Positions 49,998 to 57,887 of a stretch of DNA of 64,000 bases are shown piece by piece. The stretch is from Geothrix sp. (GTDB taxonomy: Bacteria; Acidobacteriota; Holophagae; Holophagales; Holophagaceae). The notes under the pieces are model-generated. The model worked only from the letters and a program-made list of their open reading frames with translations. It did no database searches and was not told the origin of the DNA. The translations under genes and the position numbers were made by a program. The first letter of the stretch is position 1. The number at the start of each line of letters is the position of its first letter. The DNA lies in the NCBI RefSeq assembly GCF_030219325.1, contig NZ_CP126625.1, positions 1,538,857-1,602,856 of the forward strand, read 5' to 3'.

Positions 49998-50899
49998 CGA
50001 GAGGTTCTAAGCGACGGCGGTGGCGGGCAGGTAAGCTCGAGTCGCTCGCCCGTGCGCGGATGGTTCAGCTCCAGGCGGTGGGCATGGAGCAGGTAGCCCG
50101 GGTCGCCGGGCAGGGCCTGGGTTCCTTCAAGGGGGGTGCCGCCGGGGCCGTAAAGCGGGTCGCCCACCAGGGGATGCCCCGCCCAGGCCAGGTGGATGCG
50201 GATCTGGTGGGGGCGGCCGGTCCTGATCTCCACATCGAGAAGGGTGCAGTCCTCTCTGCGATCCAGGACGGTCACCCGGCTGAAGGAGGAGCGTCCCTCG
50301 GGATGGAAGGCGTGGAGCCTGCCGAGGGGGGCGTAGGGGACCTCGCCGATGGGGGCCGTGATCTCGAAGGCATCGCTTGCAGGATGCCCGCTGCACAGGG
50401 CGCGGTAGACCTTGCGGGTGCCGGGGGCCTGGAAGGCGGCCTGAAGGGGTTTCCCGGAAGCGGCATCGGGCGCGAACAGCACCACGCCGGATGTGCAGCG
50501 GCCCAGGCGATGCATGGGATTGGCCTCGGGATGGCGCCGCCGCACCAGGTTCAGGAGGGTGTGCTCGAGGAACTCCCCGCCACCGGGCAGGGTGGGCAGG
50601 CCACTGGGCTTGGCCACGGCGAGCAGATCCTGATCTTCGTACAGGATCGCCGTTGCCAGGGGGACTTCGGGCTCGATCCACGGGGGGCGGATCCAGGCGA
50701 GCCGCTGCCCGGCCCGGAGCGGGTCATTCGGGCCGGCGGGGTGCTCATCGAGGAGGACCTGCCCCGAGTCGATGCGCTGCAGCCACTCGTCCGCAGAAGC
50801 GAGTGGGTAGCGGGACGCCAGGTAGGCAACCACCGTCCGGCCCGAATCGGCGGTTCCGATCTGGTCGAGGTGGCGATGGCCTCCGTTCGGGGCGCGCAT
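49994..50899 (-). CDS. RluA-family pseudouridine synthase with a substituted active-site motif
   Basis: A 301-aa protein of the RluA/TruC family. DQDLLAVAKPSGLPTLPGGG, ALCSGHPASDAFEITAPIGE and RTGRPHQIRIHLAWAGHPLV, GDPLYGPGG are standard family motifs. The catalytic motif HRLDxxTSG reads HRLGRCTSG at 130-138, so the Asp that attacks uridine is Gly133. It is either inactive, uses another residue, or belongs to a variant branch. An S4-like segment at about 35-70 (DEWLQRIDSGQVLLDEHPAG) is partly conserved. Its stop overlaps the ABC-F stop by 4 bases. Confidence 0.88.
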   Translation of the reverse strand: MRAPNGGHRHLDQIGTADSGRTVVAYLASRYPLASADEWLQRIDSGQVLLDEHPAGPNDPLRAGQRLAWIRPPWIEPEVPLATAILYEDQDLLAVAKPSGLPTLPGGGEFLEHTLLNLVRRRHPEANPMHRLGRCTSGVVLFAPDAASGKPLQAAFQAPGTRKVYRALCSGHPASDAFEITAPIGEVPYAPLGRLHAFHPEGRSSFSRVTVLDRREDCTLLDVEIRTGRPHQIRIHLAWAGHPLVGDPLYGPGGTPLEGTQALPGDPGYLLHAHRLELNHPRTGERLELTCPPPPSLRTSR

Positions 50900-50940
50900 G
50901 CTACTCCTGAGGCCACCCGGGAGATCCGAGTGGCCCAGGA

Positions 50941-52476
50941 TTATCGCAGCTTGAACCGCTGCACGGTTTCCTTGAGGGTCTCCGCCACGCGGGACAGCTC
51001 GTCCGATGTGCGGGCCACCTCATGCACGGTGGCTGCCAGCTGGTGGGTGGCCGTGGCGTTCTGATCCAGTCGCGAAGCGGTCTGGTTCATCAATCGGCCC
51101 ACCTCCTGGCTGGTCTGGGCCTGGCCCTGGCTGAGGCTGCCGATGTCGTGGATGCTCCCGGACACCTCGGAGATCCGGTCCCGGATGGCCTCGAGGTGGT
51201 GGAGGGTGACGTCCACGCTGGAGGTACCTTCATGGACCGCATCCTGCATGGCGTGGATGGTCTCCTCGATCTCCTTGGCGCTCTGCCCGCTGCGCTCGGC
51301 GAGGATGCGCACCTCCTCGGCCACGACGGCGAAGCCCTTGCCCTGGGCCCCGGCCTTGGCCGCCTCGATGGCGGCGTTGAGGGAGAGCAGGTTGGTCTGG
51401 CGGGCCAGGCCCTGGATCACCTTCACGGCCTGGACGATGCGCGAGGTGGCCTGCTGGATGGCCTGCATCCCCTGGGCGGTGCCCCGGCCCGTTTCGGCCC
51501 CCCGGTCCGTATCCTTCACGGCCTCGTCGGTCTTGGCCCCGGTCTGGCGGGTGTGATCGCCCATGGATTCCACGTTGGCGTCCAGCTGGCGGAGGGCCTG
51601 CAGGACCTCGCGTCCGGCCTCGCGCAGATCCTCGCCCACCCGGGCCGTCTCCTGGACGGTCTGGCTCATCTGCTCCGCGCTGGCGGCGAGTTCCGTGCTG
51701 CCGGAGGCCACCTGCTCCGAGGCCTGGCCCATGTTCCCGAGGGCGCGGTTGAGGTCGGAGACCATGCCGTTGAACGTGGTGGCCAGCTTGGCAAGCTCAT
51801 CCTCGCTTTCCACCGGGGCCTTCACGGTCATGTCCCCGGTCGCCACCCGGCCGATGGCCTTCGAGAGGTGCTCCAGGGGAGTCAGGATGGTGGTCTTCAC
51901 CCGGTGGGTCATGATGGCGCTGATGAGGCCCAGCAGGGCCAAGCCGGCCACGATCGACAGGATGCGGATGTTGCGTTGCGTCCGGTAGAGCTCAGCGGTG
52001 GACATGGACACGCCGAAGGAGGCGACCAGTTCCCCCGCCTTCCGGGACTTGAAGGCCTCGATCCCGAAGGCGCCATGGCAGGTGATGCAGGAATCCTTCA
52101 GCCGACCCTGGCTCAGCACGTAGATCCGGGGATCCCCGCTGGCGTTCCGGAACTGCCCCACCTTGTATTCCAGGGCCGGATTGGCCTCGAACAGAGTCAT
52201 GCTTCCACGCTCGAAGGCCGCCTCAGCCGAATCTTCGGAATACCGGCCCTGGGCGACTCGGTGGAAGGTCATGCCGCGGGTGCGGCAATAGTCCTCGGCA
52301 TCGGCATGGAACATGGAGCGCGAAGCCACCGCCAGCGAGGTCAGGTGCTCCTCGAAGGCCTTTTCGGCCTGCGAGATCTGGTAGGCGCTGACACCCCAGA
52401 TGACCAGACCGAGGAGCGCTGCCAAGGCCAGAGAGACAGGCAGGAAGAACTTCAGGGCCAAGCCTTTGCGATTCAT
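50941..52476 (-). CDS. Methyl-accepting chemotaxis protein with a periplasmic c-type heme domain
   Basis: A 511-aa receptor with two membrane segments (about 10-31 and 170-190) around a periplasmic domain of the Tll0287/DUF3365 type. The latter holds a heme-binding CxxCH at 130-134 (SCITCHGAF). HAMP (about 192-245) and a full signalling helix pair follow, with the MCP tip hairpin region [20 protein letters not shown] and [20 protein letters not shown]. There is no C-terminal CheR pentapeptide. It probably senses redox state, oxygen or a small gas. ATG 52476 is chosen for the membrane anchor. It is divergent from a soluble exported protein. Confidence 0.9.
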   Translation of the reverse strand: MNRKGLALKFFLPVSLALAALLGLVIWGVSAYQISQAEKAFEEHLTSLAVASRSMFHADAEDYCRTRGMTFHRVAQGRYSEDSAEAAFERGSMTLFEANPALEYKVGQFRNASGDPRIYVLSQGRLKDSCITCHGAFGIEAFKSRKAGELVASFGVSMSTAELYRTQRNIRILSIVAGLALLGLISAIMTHRVKTTILTPLEHLSKAIGRVATGDMTVKAPVESEDELAKLATTFNGMVSDLNRALGNMGQASEQVASGSTELAASAEQMSQTVQETARVGEDLREAGREVLQALRQLDANVESMGDHTRQTGAKTDEAVKDTDRGAETGRGTAQGMQAIQQATSRIVQAVKVIQGLARQTNLLSLNAAIEAAKAGAQGKGFAVVAEEVRILAERSGQSAKEIEETIHAMQDAVHEGTSSVDVTLHHLEAIRDRISEVSGSIHDIGSLSQGQAQTSQEVGRLMNQTASRLDQNATATHQLAATVHEVARTSDELSRVAETLKETVQRFKLR

Positions 52477-52656
52477 GGAAGGGTACCCCTGGCAAAAAAG
52501 AGAGAATTCGAACAGTTTCTTTTCGGCCCGGGTGGAGCGGGGTTGAATAACGATCGAGGGCTCTGGCCCATATGACGAAATCTCAAGCGCGGGGCGAAGG
52601 TGGTCGCTAAGCAGATCGAACCCCAGAGAGGGGCCCAACCCTGCAAGGAGCACATC

Positions 52657-53115
52657 ATGCGCAAGACTTGGATCATCCTGGCGGCGTCGGCCATGGCAGC
52701 CGCGTCCCTGACGGCCCAGACCCGCGACCAGGCGAAATCATTCGTGAAGCAGGCCGTCGAATTCGCCAAGAAGAACCCAAAAGAGAAGTTCCTGGAAGAG
52801 GTCTCGGGCGTGAAGGGCCAGTTCCACTTCAACAAGGGCCAGAACAACGACCTCTACATCTTCGTCTACGACCTGGAGGGCAAGGTGCTGGCCCACGGGG
52901 TTCGGCGCGAGCTGGTGGGCGTGGTCCGCTGGACGGCCAAGGATCCGGATGGCAAGCCCTGGATCCAGGACTGGACCAAGCTCGTGAAGGAGAAGGGCAA
53001 CGGCTGGATCGAGTACAAGGAGCTGAATCCCGCCCAGGGCAACAAGGTCATGAAGAAGGCCTCCTTCGTGGAGCTCTTCAACGGCATGGTCGTCGGGGCC
53101 GGCATCTACGAGTAG
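52657..53115 (+). CDS. Exported single Cache-type domain protein
   Basis: A 152-aa product with a signal peptide ([19 protein letters not shown]) and one domain resembling sCache_2 ligand-binding domains: [60 protein letters not shown] and [17 protein letters not shown]. It has no membrane anchor or signalling part, so it is a free periplasmic protein. AGGAG precedes ATG 52657. Divergent from the heme chemoreceptor with 180 bases between, it could work as a periplasmic partner of it or act independently. Confidence 0.8.
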   Translation: MRKTWIILAASAMAAASLTAQTRDQAKSFVKQAVEFAKKNPKEKFLEEVSGVKGQFHFNKGQNNDLYIFVYDLEGKVLAHGVRRELVGVVRWTAKDPDGKPWIQDWTKLVKEKGNGWIEYKELNPAQGNKVMKKASFVELFNGMVVGAGIYE

Positions 53116-53130
53116 GCCCTTGGCGACGAC

Positions 53131-53161
53131 GGAAAACGGGGGCCTGGCGGCCCCCGTTTCC
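53131..53161 (+). terminator. Intrinsic terminator after the Cache-domain gene
   Basis: 11-bp stem AAACGGGGGCC / GGCCCCCGTTT with a 4-base loop (TGGC). Confidence 0.75.
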
Positions 53162-53201
53162 ACGTCCGATGTAGGCTGGATCCAACGCCCGGAGATCCCG
53201 C

Positions 53202-53885
53202 ATGCCACTGCCCGTTCCCGCCCCCCGGCGGTTGCCCTCGTTGCCCTATCGCAAACCTCAGGAGGGCCGGGACTACTGGATCGTGGATGGCATCCTGCCG
53301 GAGGCCGAGACCGTGGCATCACGGTTCCAGGCCCTGGAGGAATGGGAGCTGGGTTTCCCCCACACCCGCGAGACCTGGCCGGGCATGCGCTCCAGGAATG
53401 CCCTGACTCCTGCCGAACTGGAGCGGCTGGAGGCCAAGGTCCGCGAGCTGACCGGGGCCCGGCGGCTCTGGTCCGAGACCGCTCCCGACGGCGCCTACCT
53501 CAACCACAACGTGGTGCAGGTGGTGGGCGAAAGGGAATCAGGGCCGCGGCCCCACACGGATTCGCGGAAGCTCTGTCGCTTCGCGGCCGTCATCTACCTC
53601 ACGCCGAAGGCGCCCGCGAAAGCAGGCACCACCTTCTACCGCCTGCGCTATCCCAACGGGACCCTCAGCGGAAATGTCTGCCCGCCGCCCCACACCAACC
53701 TGCGCGAGGCCCTGGGCGTGACCGGGCTGCCCCTGCAGGCCTGGCACCCCGAGCTGTCGATTCCCAACGTGTTCAACCGCCTGCTGCTGTACCGCGCGGA
53801 CCTCGTCCATTCCGCCACGGGCTACTGCGGTTACGACCTCGCGACCAAGCGGATGACCGCACTGTTCTTCTGGATGGCCGAGTAG
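53202..53885 (+). CDS. 2-oxoglutarate/Fe(II) oxygenase-like protein (DUF6445-like)
   Basis: A 227-aa protein with PHTDSRKLCRFAAVIYLTPK (HxD iron ligands), a WHPELSIPNVFNRLLLYRAD segment and LVHSATGYCGYDLATKRMTA with the distal His, then TALFFWMAE. This His-x-Asp...His order and the C-terminal strand are typical of the double-stranded beta-helix oxygenases; the best-fitting family I recall is DUF6445. The substrate is unknown. GGAG lies ahead of ATG 53202. It converges with ftcD. Confidence 0.75.
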   Translation: MPLPVPAPRRLPSLPYRKPQEGRDYWIVDGILPEAETVASRFQALEEWELGFPHTRETWPGMRSRNALTPAELERLEAKVRELTGARRLWSETAPDGAYLNHNVVQVVGERESGPRPHTDSRKLCRFAAVIYLTPKAPAKAGTTFYRLRYPNGTLSGNVCPPPHTNLREALGVTGLPLQAWHPELSIPNVFNRLLLYRADLVHSATGYCGYDLATKRMTALFFWMAE

Positions 53886-53888
53886 GCG

Positions 53889-55736
53889 CTACTTCTTGGC
53901 CTTGTTGAGGCGGTCCAGCAGCTTCTGGTCGATGTAGGCCGTCACCTCGGCGAGCTTTGCCGTGGCCTGGGCCAGCAGGTCCGCGCACTGGGCCTGCATG
54001 TCGGCCACGTAGGCCCCATCCGTGATGTCCTTGAGGTTGATGACCACGTTCCAGATGCCGCCGCGCACGCCCGCGAAGGCCATCTGGGCGCCCACGGCCG
54101 CGTCGGTGATGGACGCCACCTTGCCCAGCTTCGAGGCTTCCCCCGCCAGCTCCAGGGCCGCGTAGCTGGCCTTGGCGGTGTCCAGGGGCACGTCAATGGC
54201 CACCTTGAGGCCGGCCTGCATGGCGGCCTGGCGGGCGGCCTTCTGCTCGGGCGTAGCGTCGGGGAGGCGGCGCGCATCCATGAAGGCATTGAAGGCGTTG
54301 GTATCGGCGTCCACGGCCACCATGAGGCGGTCCTTGAGCACCTGGGCCTGCTCGGCCACGGCGATGAGCTTGGCATCCTTCTCCGCATCAGGCCCGCCCT
54401 GGGCCAGGTTGGCCACCATGCTGGCCAGAGCGGCACCCAGGCTGCCGGCCAGGGCCGCGATGGAACCGCCGCCGGGGGCCGGCGTGTCGCGGCTCACTTC
54501 ATCGGTGAAGGCGTGAACCTGCATGGAGACCAGTGCTTTGGGGTCGTAGGTGGGCAGGCCCAGCACCTTCTTTTCGATCTCGAAGGGCGCCACGTCGCCG
54601 AGGCCCATGGAGAAGACCGCCGTCTGCAGGATGTCAACCGTGGGCACCCCCGTGGACTTGCCCATGGCCTTCAGGTAGTGCCGGCCCGAAGCCAGCAGGC
54701 ACTGGAAGGGCACCAGGCCCACGATCTCGCTGCCCGTGACCACCAGCCCGCGCTCGGCGGCCAGGCTGCGGGCCTCCTCCAGCACGGTGTGCGGCGCGGT
54801 CTGCTTGTAGTCCGTGAGGTTCACGCTGATCTGGGCGCGGCGGTAGGTATCGACGTACCAGCCGATGGCCTTGCAGTGGCTGAAGATGCCGCGACGGCGG
54901 ACCTTCTGGCCCACGGGGTTCCCGGGGTCCACGTCGTTCATGCGCATGAGGGCCGGCAGGTCGTAGCCGTGGGCCTTCGCACAGTGGTCCACCGTCTCCT
55001 GGAACGTGGCGCCGGTGAAATCGCAGTTGCCGCAGGGGAAGGAGCCCTCGGCGTAGAAGATCAGCTCGCCGGCCTGGTAGTAGGGCTTCACGCGGCCGCG
55101 GCGCGCCACACGACCCTTCTCGCGCAGTTCGAAGGCGATGTCCGTCGCGTGGTCCTTGCTGCCGGAGTTCAGCGTCACGTTGTAGGCCACCAGGAACTCC
55201 CGGGCCCCCATGATGGTGGCCCCGGCCTGGGCGTTGTAGGCGGCGGAGAAATCAGGCTGCCACTGGGGATCCTGCAGCTTCTTCTGCAGCCCCTCGTATT
55301 CGCCACGGCGGACTTCGGCCAGATTCCGTCGCTCCGGGCGCGAGGCGGCGGCCTCGTAGAGGTAGACGGGAATGGCCAGTTCACGGGCCACGCGCTCGCC
55401 CAGGCGGCGAGCCAGTTCGGCGCAGTCTTCCATGGACACGCCCTCCACCGGCACGAAGGGCACCACGTCCGTGGCCCCCATGCGGGGATGGGCGCCGTGG
55501 TGCTGGCGCATGTCGATGAGCCTGGCGGCCTCCCGGATGCAGACGAAGGCACCCTCCAGCACGGCTTCGGGCTCGCCCACGAAGGTGATCACCGTCCGGT
55601 TGGTGTCCGCCCCCGGATCCACGTCCAGCAGTTCCACGCCGGCCACCGCGGCGATGGCGTCCGTCACCTGCTTGATCTTCGCGGCATCCCGGCCCTCCGA
55701 GATGTTCGGCACGCACTCCACCAGCTTGCGGGACAT
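53889..55736 (-). CDS. ftcD: Bifunctional glutamate formimidoyltransferase / formimidotetrahydrofolate cyclodeaminase
   Basis: A 615-aa fusion acting in histidine breakdown. The N-terminal formimidoyltransferase (about 1-300) shows LVECVPNISEGRDAAKIKQV, RQHHGAHPRMGATDVVPFVP and VNLTDYKQTAPHTVLEEARS. The C-terminal cyclodeaminase (about 400-615) shows FTDEVSRDTPAPGGGSIAAL and GPDAEKDAKLIAVAEQAQVL. Together they pass the formimino group from formiminoglutamate to tetrahydrofolate and release ammonia. AGGA precedes ATG 55736. No other hut gene is in the window. A strong hairpin and an inverted repeat lie in its leader. Confidence 0.95.
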   Translation of the reverse strand: MSRKLVECVPNISEGRDAAKIKQVTDAIAAVAGVELLDVDPGADTNRTVITFVGEPEAVLEGAFVCIREAARLIDMRQHHGAHPRMGATDVVPFVPVEGVSMEDCAELARRLGERVARELAIPVYLYEAAASRPERRNLAEVRRGEYEGLQKKLQDPQWQPDFSAAYNAQAGATIMGAREFLVAYNVTLNSGSKDHATDIAFELREKGRVARRGRVKPYYQAGELIFYAEGSFPCGNCDFTGATFQETVDHCAKAHGYDLPALMRMNDVDPGNPVGQKVRRRGIFSHCKAIGWYVDTYRRAQISVNLTDYKQTAPHTVLEEARSLAAERGLVVTGSEIVGLVPFQCLLASGRHYLKAMGKSTGVPTVDILQTAVFSMGLGDVAPFEIEKKVLGLPTYDPKALVSMQVHAFTDEVSRDTPAPGGGSIAALAGSLGAALASMVANLAQGGPDAEKDAKLIAVAEQAQVLKDRLMVAVDADTNAFNAFMDARRLPDATPEQKAARQAAMQAGLKVAIDVPLDTAKASYAALELAGEASKLGKVASITDAAVGAQMAFAGVRGGIWNVVINLKDITDGAYVADMQAQCADLLAQATAKLAEVTAYIDQKLLDRLNKAKK

Positions 55737-55769
55737 GGTTCCTCCGTTCGTTCCAGTCTAGCCGTGCGG

Positions 55770-55826
55770 CTCCAGGGGTGGGCCGCGGGGCAGCCCGCCC
55801 CTGGAGTAGGGTTAACGACTTGTTAA
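55770..55826 (-). promoter_or_regulatory. Palindrome and hairpin in the ftcD leader
   Basis: TTAAC-N5-GTTAA at 55812-55826 is AT-rich and symmetric in a GC-rich setting, and looks like an operator or promoter core. Just downstream (minus strand), a 14-bp stem (CTCCAGGGG-T-GGGC, 55770-55783, with GCCC-G-CCCCTGGAG, 55793-55806; one G-T pair) covers most of the leader, with its near edge 33 bases before ftcD. Confidence 0.45.
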
Positions 55827-55869
55827 AGGGGAGGCTTTCCCCGGACTCGGAACGCGCAGCGTCCCGGGC

Positions 55870-56796
55870 CTACCGGGGCCCTTCTCCGGACTCCCCCACC
55901 TCATTCTTCACGCCGCTCACCACGTGACCCGTGGGCCCCACGCGGGAGGCGGTATCGCAGTAGCCGGTCTGGTCGTCGAAGAAGAAGTCCGGCTCGAATT
56001 CCCGCAGGAAGTCGGCCTTCTCCAGGCCGCCGAGGAACATGGCCTCGTCCACCTGGATGTTCCAGGCCATGAGGGTGCGGATGGCGCGCTCGTGGGCCGG
56101 AGCGCTGCGGGCGGTGACCAGGGCGGTGCGGACGCGCATGGGCGCGCCCGCGGCCATGTCCTGGAGGGGACGCAGGGCCTCCAGCAGGGGCTTGAAGGGC
56201 CCCGGGGGCAGGGGGACGGCGGCCCGCTCGATCTCGTGGGCCTGGAAGGCCGCCAGGCCGTCCTTGGCATAGACGCGCTCGGCTTCATCGCTGAACAGCA
56301 CGGCGTCGCCGTCGAAGGCGATGCGGATCTCGTCGGGATGACGGTCCGCCGCCACGGCGCTGTCGGGATAGACCCGGGCGGCGGCGAAACCGGCGTTGAG
56401 GGCGGCCCGCACATCGTCCTCCTTCGCCGAGAGGAACAGGTTCGCACCCAGGGAGGTGAGGTAGGGATAGGGATTCCGGCCCCGGGTGAAGACGCCGCGC
56501 TCCAGCTGGAGCTTCGATTCCTGCGCGCTGCGGAAGACCCGCAGGCCGCTCACGGGGTCGTTGCGGGAGAGGATCACCACGGCCACGCGCGTCTCGTCTC
56601 CCGTGTTGAAGGCCAGCAGCTTCTTCACCAGCGGGTACGCCACGCCTGGCTTGGCGGGCACGTCCAGGCGCGACAGCTGGAGGTCCATGTAGGCCCGGTC
56701 ATCGGTCTCTTCGAAGACCCGGTTCTCCTCCTCGAAGTCGAAGAGGGCGCGGGAGGAGATGGCGACGACGAGCTTGCCTTCCAGGGTTTTGGCCAT
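55870..56796 (-). CDS. 5'-nucleotidase (cytosolic NT5C1-like)
   Basis: A 308-aa protein of the cytosolic 5'-nucleotidase I family (HAD superfamily). Features are LVVAISSRALFDFEEENRVF, VAVVILSRNDPVSGLRVFRS, IRIAFDGDAVLFSDEAERVY (metal-binding DGD), MRVRTALVTARSAPAHERAI and FEPDFFFDDQTGYCDTASRV. It hydrolyses nucleoside monophosphates such as AMP or IMP. Its start is uncertain: ATG 56796 gives the compact form, but ATG 56820 or 56811 is possible. It is divergent from the cysteine desulfurase-like gene 22 bases away. Confidence 0.85.
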   Translation of the reverse strand: MAKTLEGKLVVAISSRALFDFEEENRVFEETDDRAYMDLQLSRLDVPAKPGVAYPLVKKLLAFNTGDETRVAVVILSRNDPVSGLRVFRSAQESKLQLERGVFTRGRNPYPYLTSLGANLFLSAKEDDVRAALNAGFAAARVYPDSAVAADRHPDEIRIAFDGDAVLFSDEAERVYAKDGLAAFQAHEIERAAVPLPPGPFKPLLEALRPLQDMAAGAPMRVRTALVTARSAPAHERAIRTLMAWNIQVDEAMFLGGLEKADFLREFEPDFFFDDQTGYCDTASRVGPTGHVVSGVKNEVGESGEGPR

Positions 56797-56818
56797 GGCC
56801 TCAGGGTACATTGGTCCC

Positions 56819-57853
56819 ATGCCGCGCCTCTACTTCGATGCCAACGCCAGTGCGCCGCCCCACCCGGAGGCGGTGGAGGCGGTTCGGCGGGCCATGGCCG
56901 AGGACTGGGCCAATCCCACCAGCACACACCGGGAGGGGCAGCGGGCGCGGTTCCGCCTCGAGGAGGCCCGGCGGGAGCTCGCCGCCTCCCTGAGCGTGGC
57001 GCCGGGGGAGCTGGTCTTCTGCGCCAGTGCCACGGAGGCCCTGTTCCTGCTCATCCGCGGTCTGCAGCCGGCCCTGGGGGATCGCCCCGCGGCGGCCTTC
57101 CCAGGGGAGCACAGCGCCTGCCTGAACCCCCTGCGCGACTGGTCACGGCTGGCCTGGCTGCCGGAGCTTCCGCCGGACTGCGCCACCGTGGTGCAGATGG
57201 CGGCCAACAACGAGACGGGCCTCCTCTACGCCATGCCCGCCCTGCTCGACGCGGTGCGCATCAAGGACTGCTGTCAGGCCTGGGGCAAGGTGCCGGTGGA
57301 GCTCTCCGACTGCGACGCCGCCGTGTTCAGCGGCCACAAGATGGGTGGTCCCCGGGGCGCCGCCCTGCTCTGGCTGCGGCCCGGCCTGCCCTGGGAAATC
57401 GTGATGGAGGGGCCGCAGGAGCGCCGGAGGCGCGGCGGCACCGAGGACCTGCCGGCCATCCTGGGCCTGGCGGCGGCCGCGCGGCACTTGACGGAGCGTC
57501 AAGAGATGAACGCGGCGCTGGCGCCGTTGCGGGATGCCTTCGAGACGGAGGTCACATCCCGGGGCGGTGACATCGCGGTCATCGGCCAGGGGTCGCCGCG
57601 CCTGCCGAACACCAGCTGCATCCTGTTCAAGGGCAGGAATGGCGAGGCTCTGCACGCCTCCCTGGACCTGGCGGGATTCGCCGTGAGCACCGGCAGCGCC
57701 TGCCACAGCGGGTCGGTGAAACCCAGTCATGCAATTACTACCTTGGGGTATAGTTTGGATGATGCGCGTTCGGTCCTTCGTTTCTCGATGCTTCCGGATG
57801 CGCAGCCCAGCGAGGTGGAGGCCCTGGCGGCGGCCATCAAGCGGTTGACATGA
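56819..57853 (+). CDS. Class V aminotransferase / cysteine desulfurase (NifS/IscS-like)
   Basis: A 344-aa PLP enzyme with LYFDANASAPPHPEAVEAVR at the start, VFSGHKMGGPRG (PLP Lys), and GFAVSTGSACHSGSVKPSHA, in which the Cys is the persulfide-forming residue. The GGTEDLPAILGLA and NTSCILF segments are also family-typical. It should release sulfur from cysteine for Fe-S or thio-cofactor synthesis. No iscU or suf gene is adjacent. The ATG at 56819 has no Shine-Dalgarno but a TACATT box 6 bases upstream. It lies 34 bases before the AspT-type transporter. Confidence 0.9.
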   Translation: MPRLYFDANASAPPHPEAVEAVRRAMAEDWANPTSTHREGQRARFRLEEARRELAASLSVAPGELVFCASATEALFLLIRGLQPALGDRPAAAFPGEHSACLNPLRDWSRLAWLPELPPDCATVVQMAANNETGLLYAMPALLDAVRIKDCCQAWGKVPVELSDCDAAVFSGHKMGGPRGAALLWLRPGLPWEIVMEGPQERRRRGGTEDLPAILGLAAAARHLTERQEMNAALAPLRDAFETEVTSRGGDIAVIGQGSPRLPNTSCILFKGRNGEALHASLDLAGFAVSTGSACHSGSVKPSHAITTLGYSLDDARSVLRFSMLPDAQPSEVEALAAAIKRLT

Positions 57854-57887
57854 AGCCCGGTGGCGTCGACCCCGATGCGGAGCAGGC

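Noticed and set aside
52543-52576. Promoter for the Cache-type gene (TTGAAT with TATGAC)
   Set aside because: The 22-base spacing is too long.
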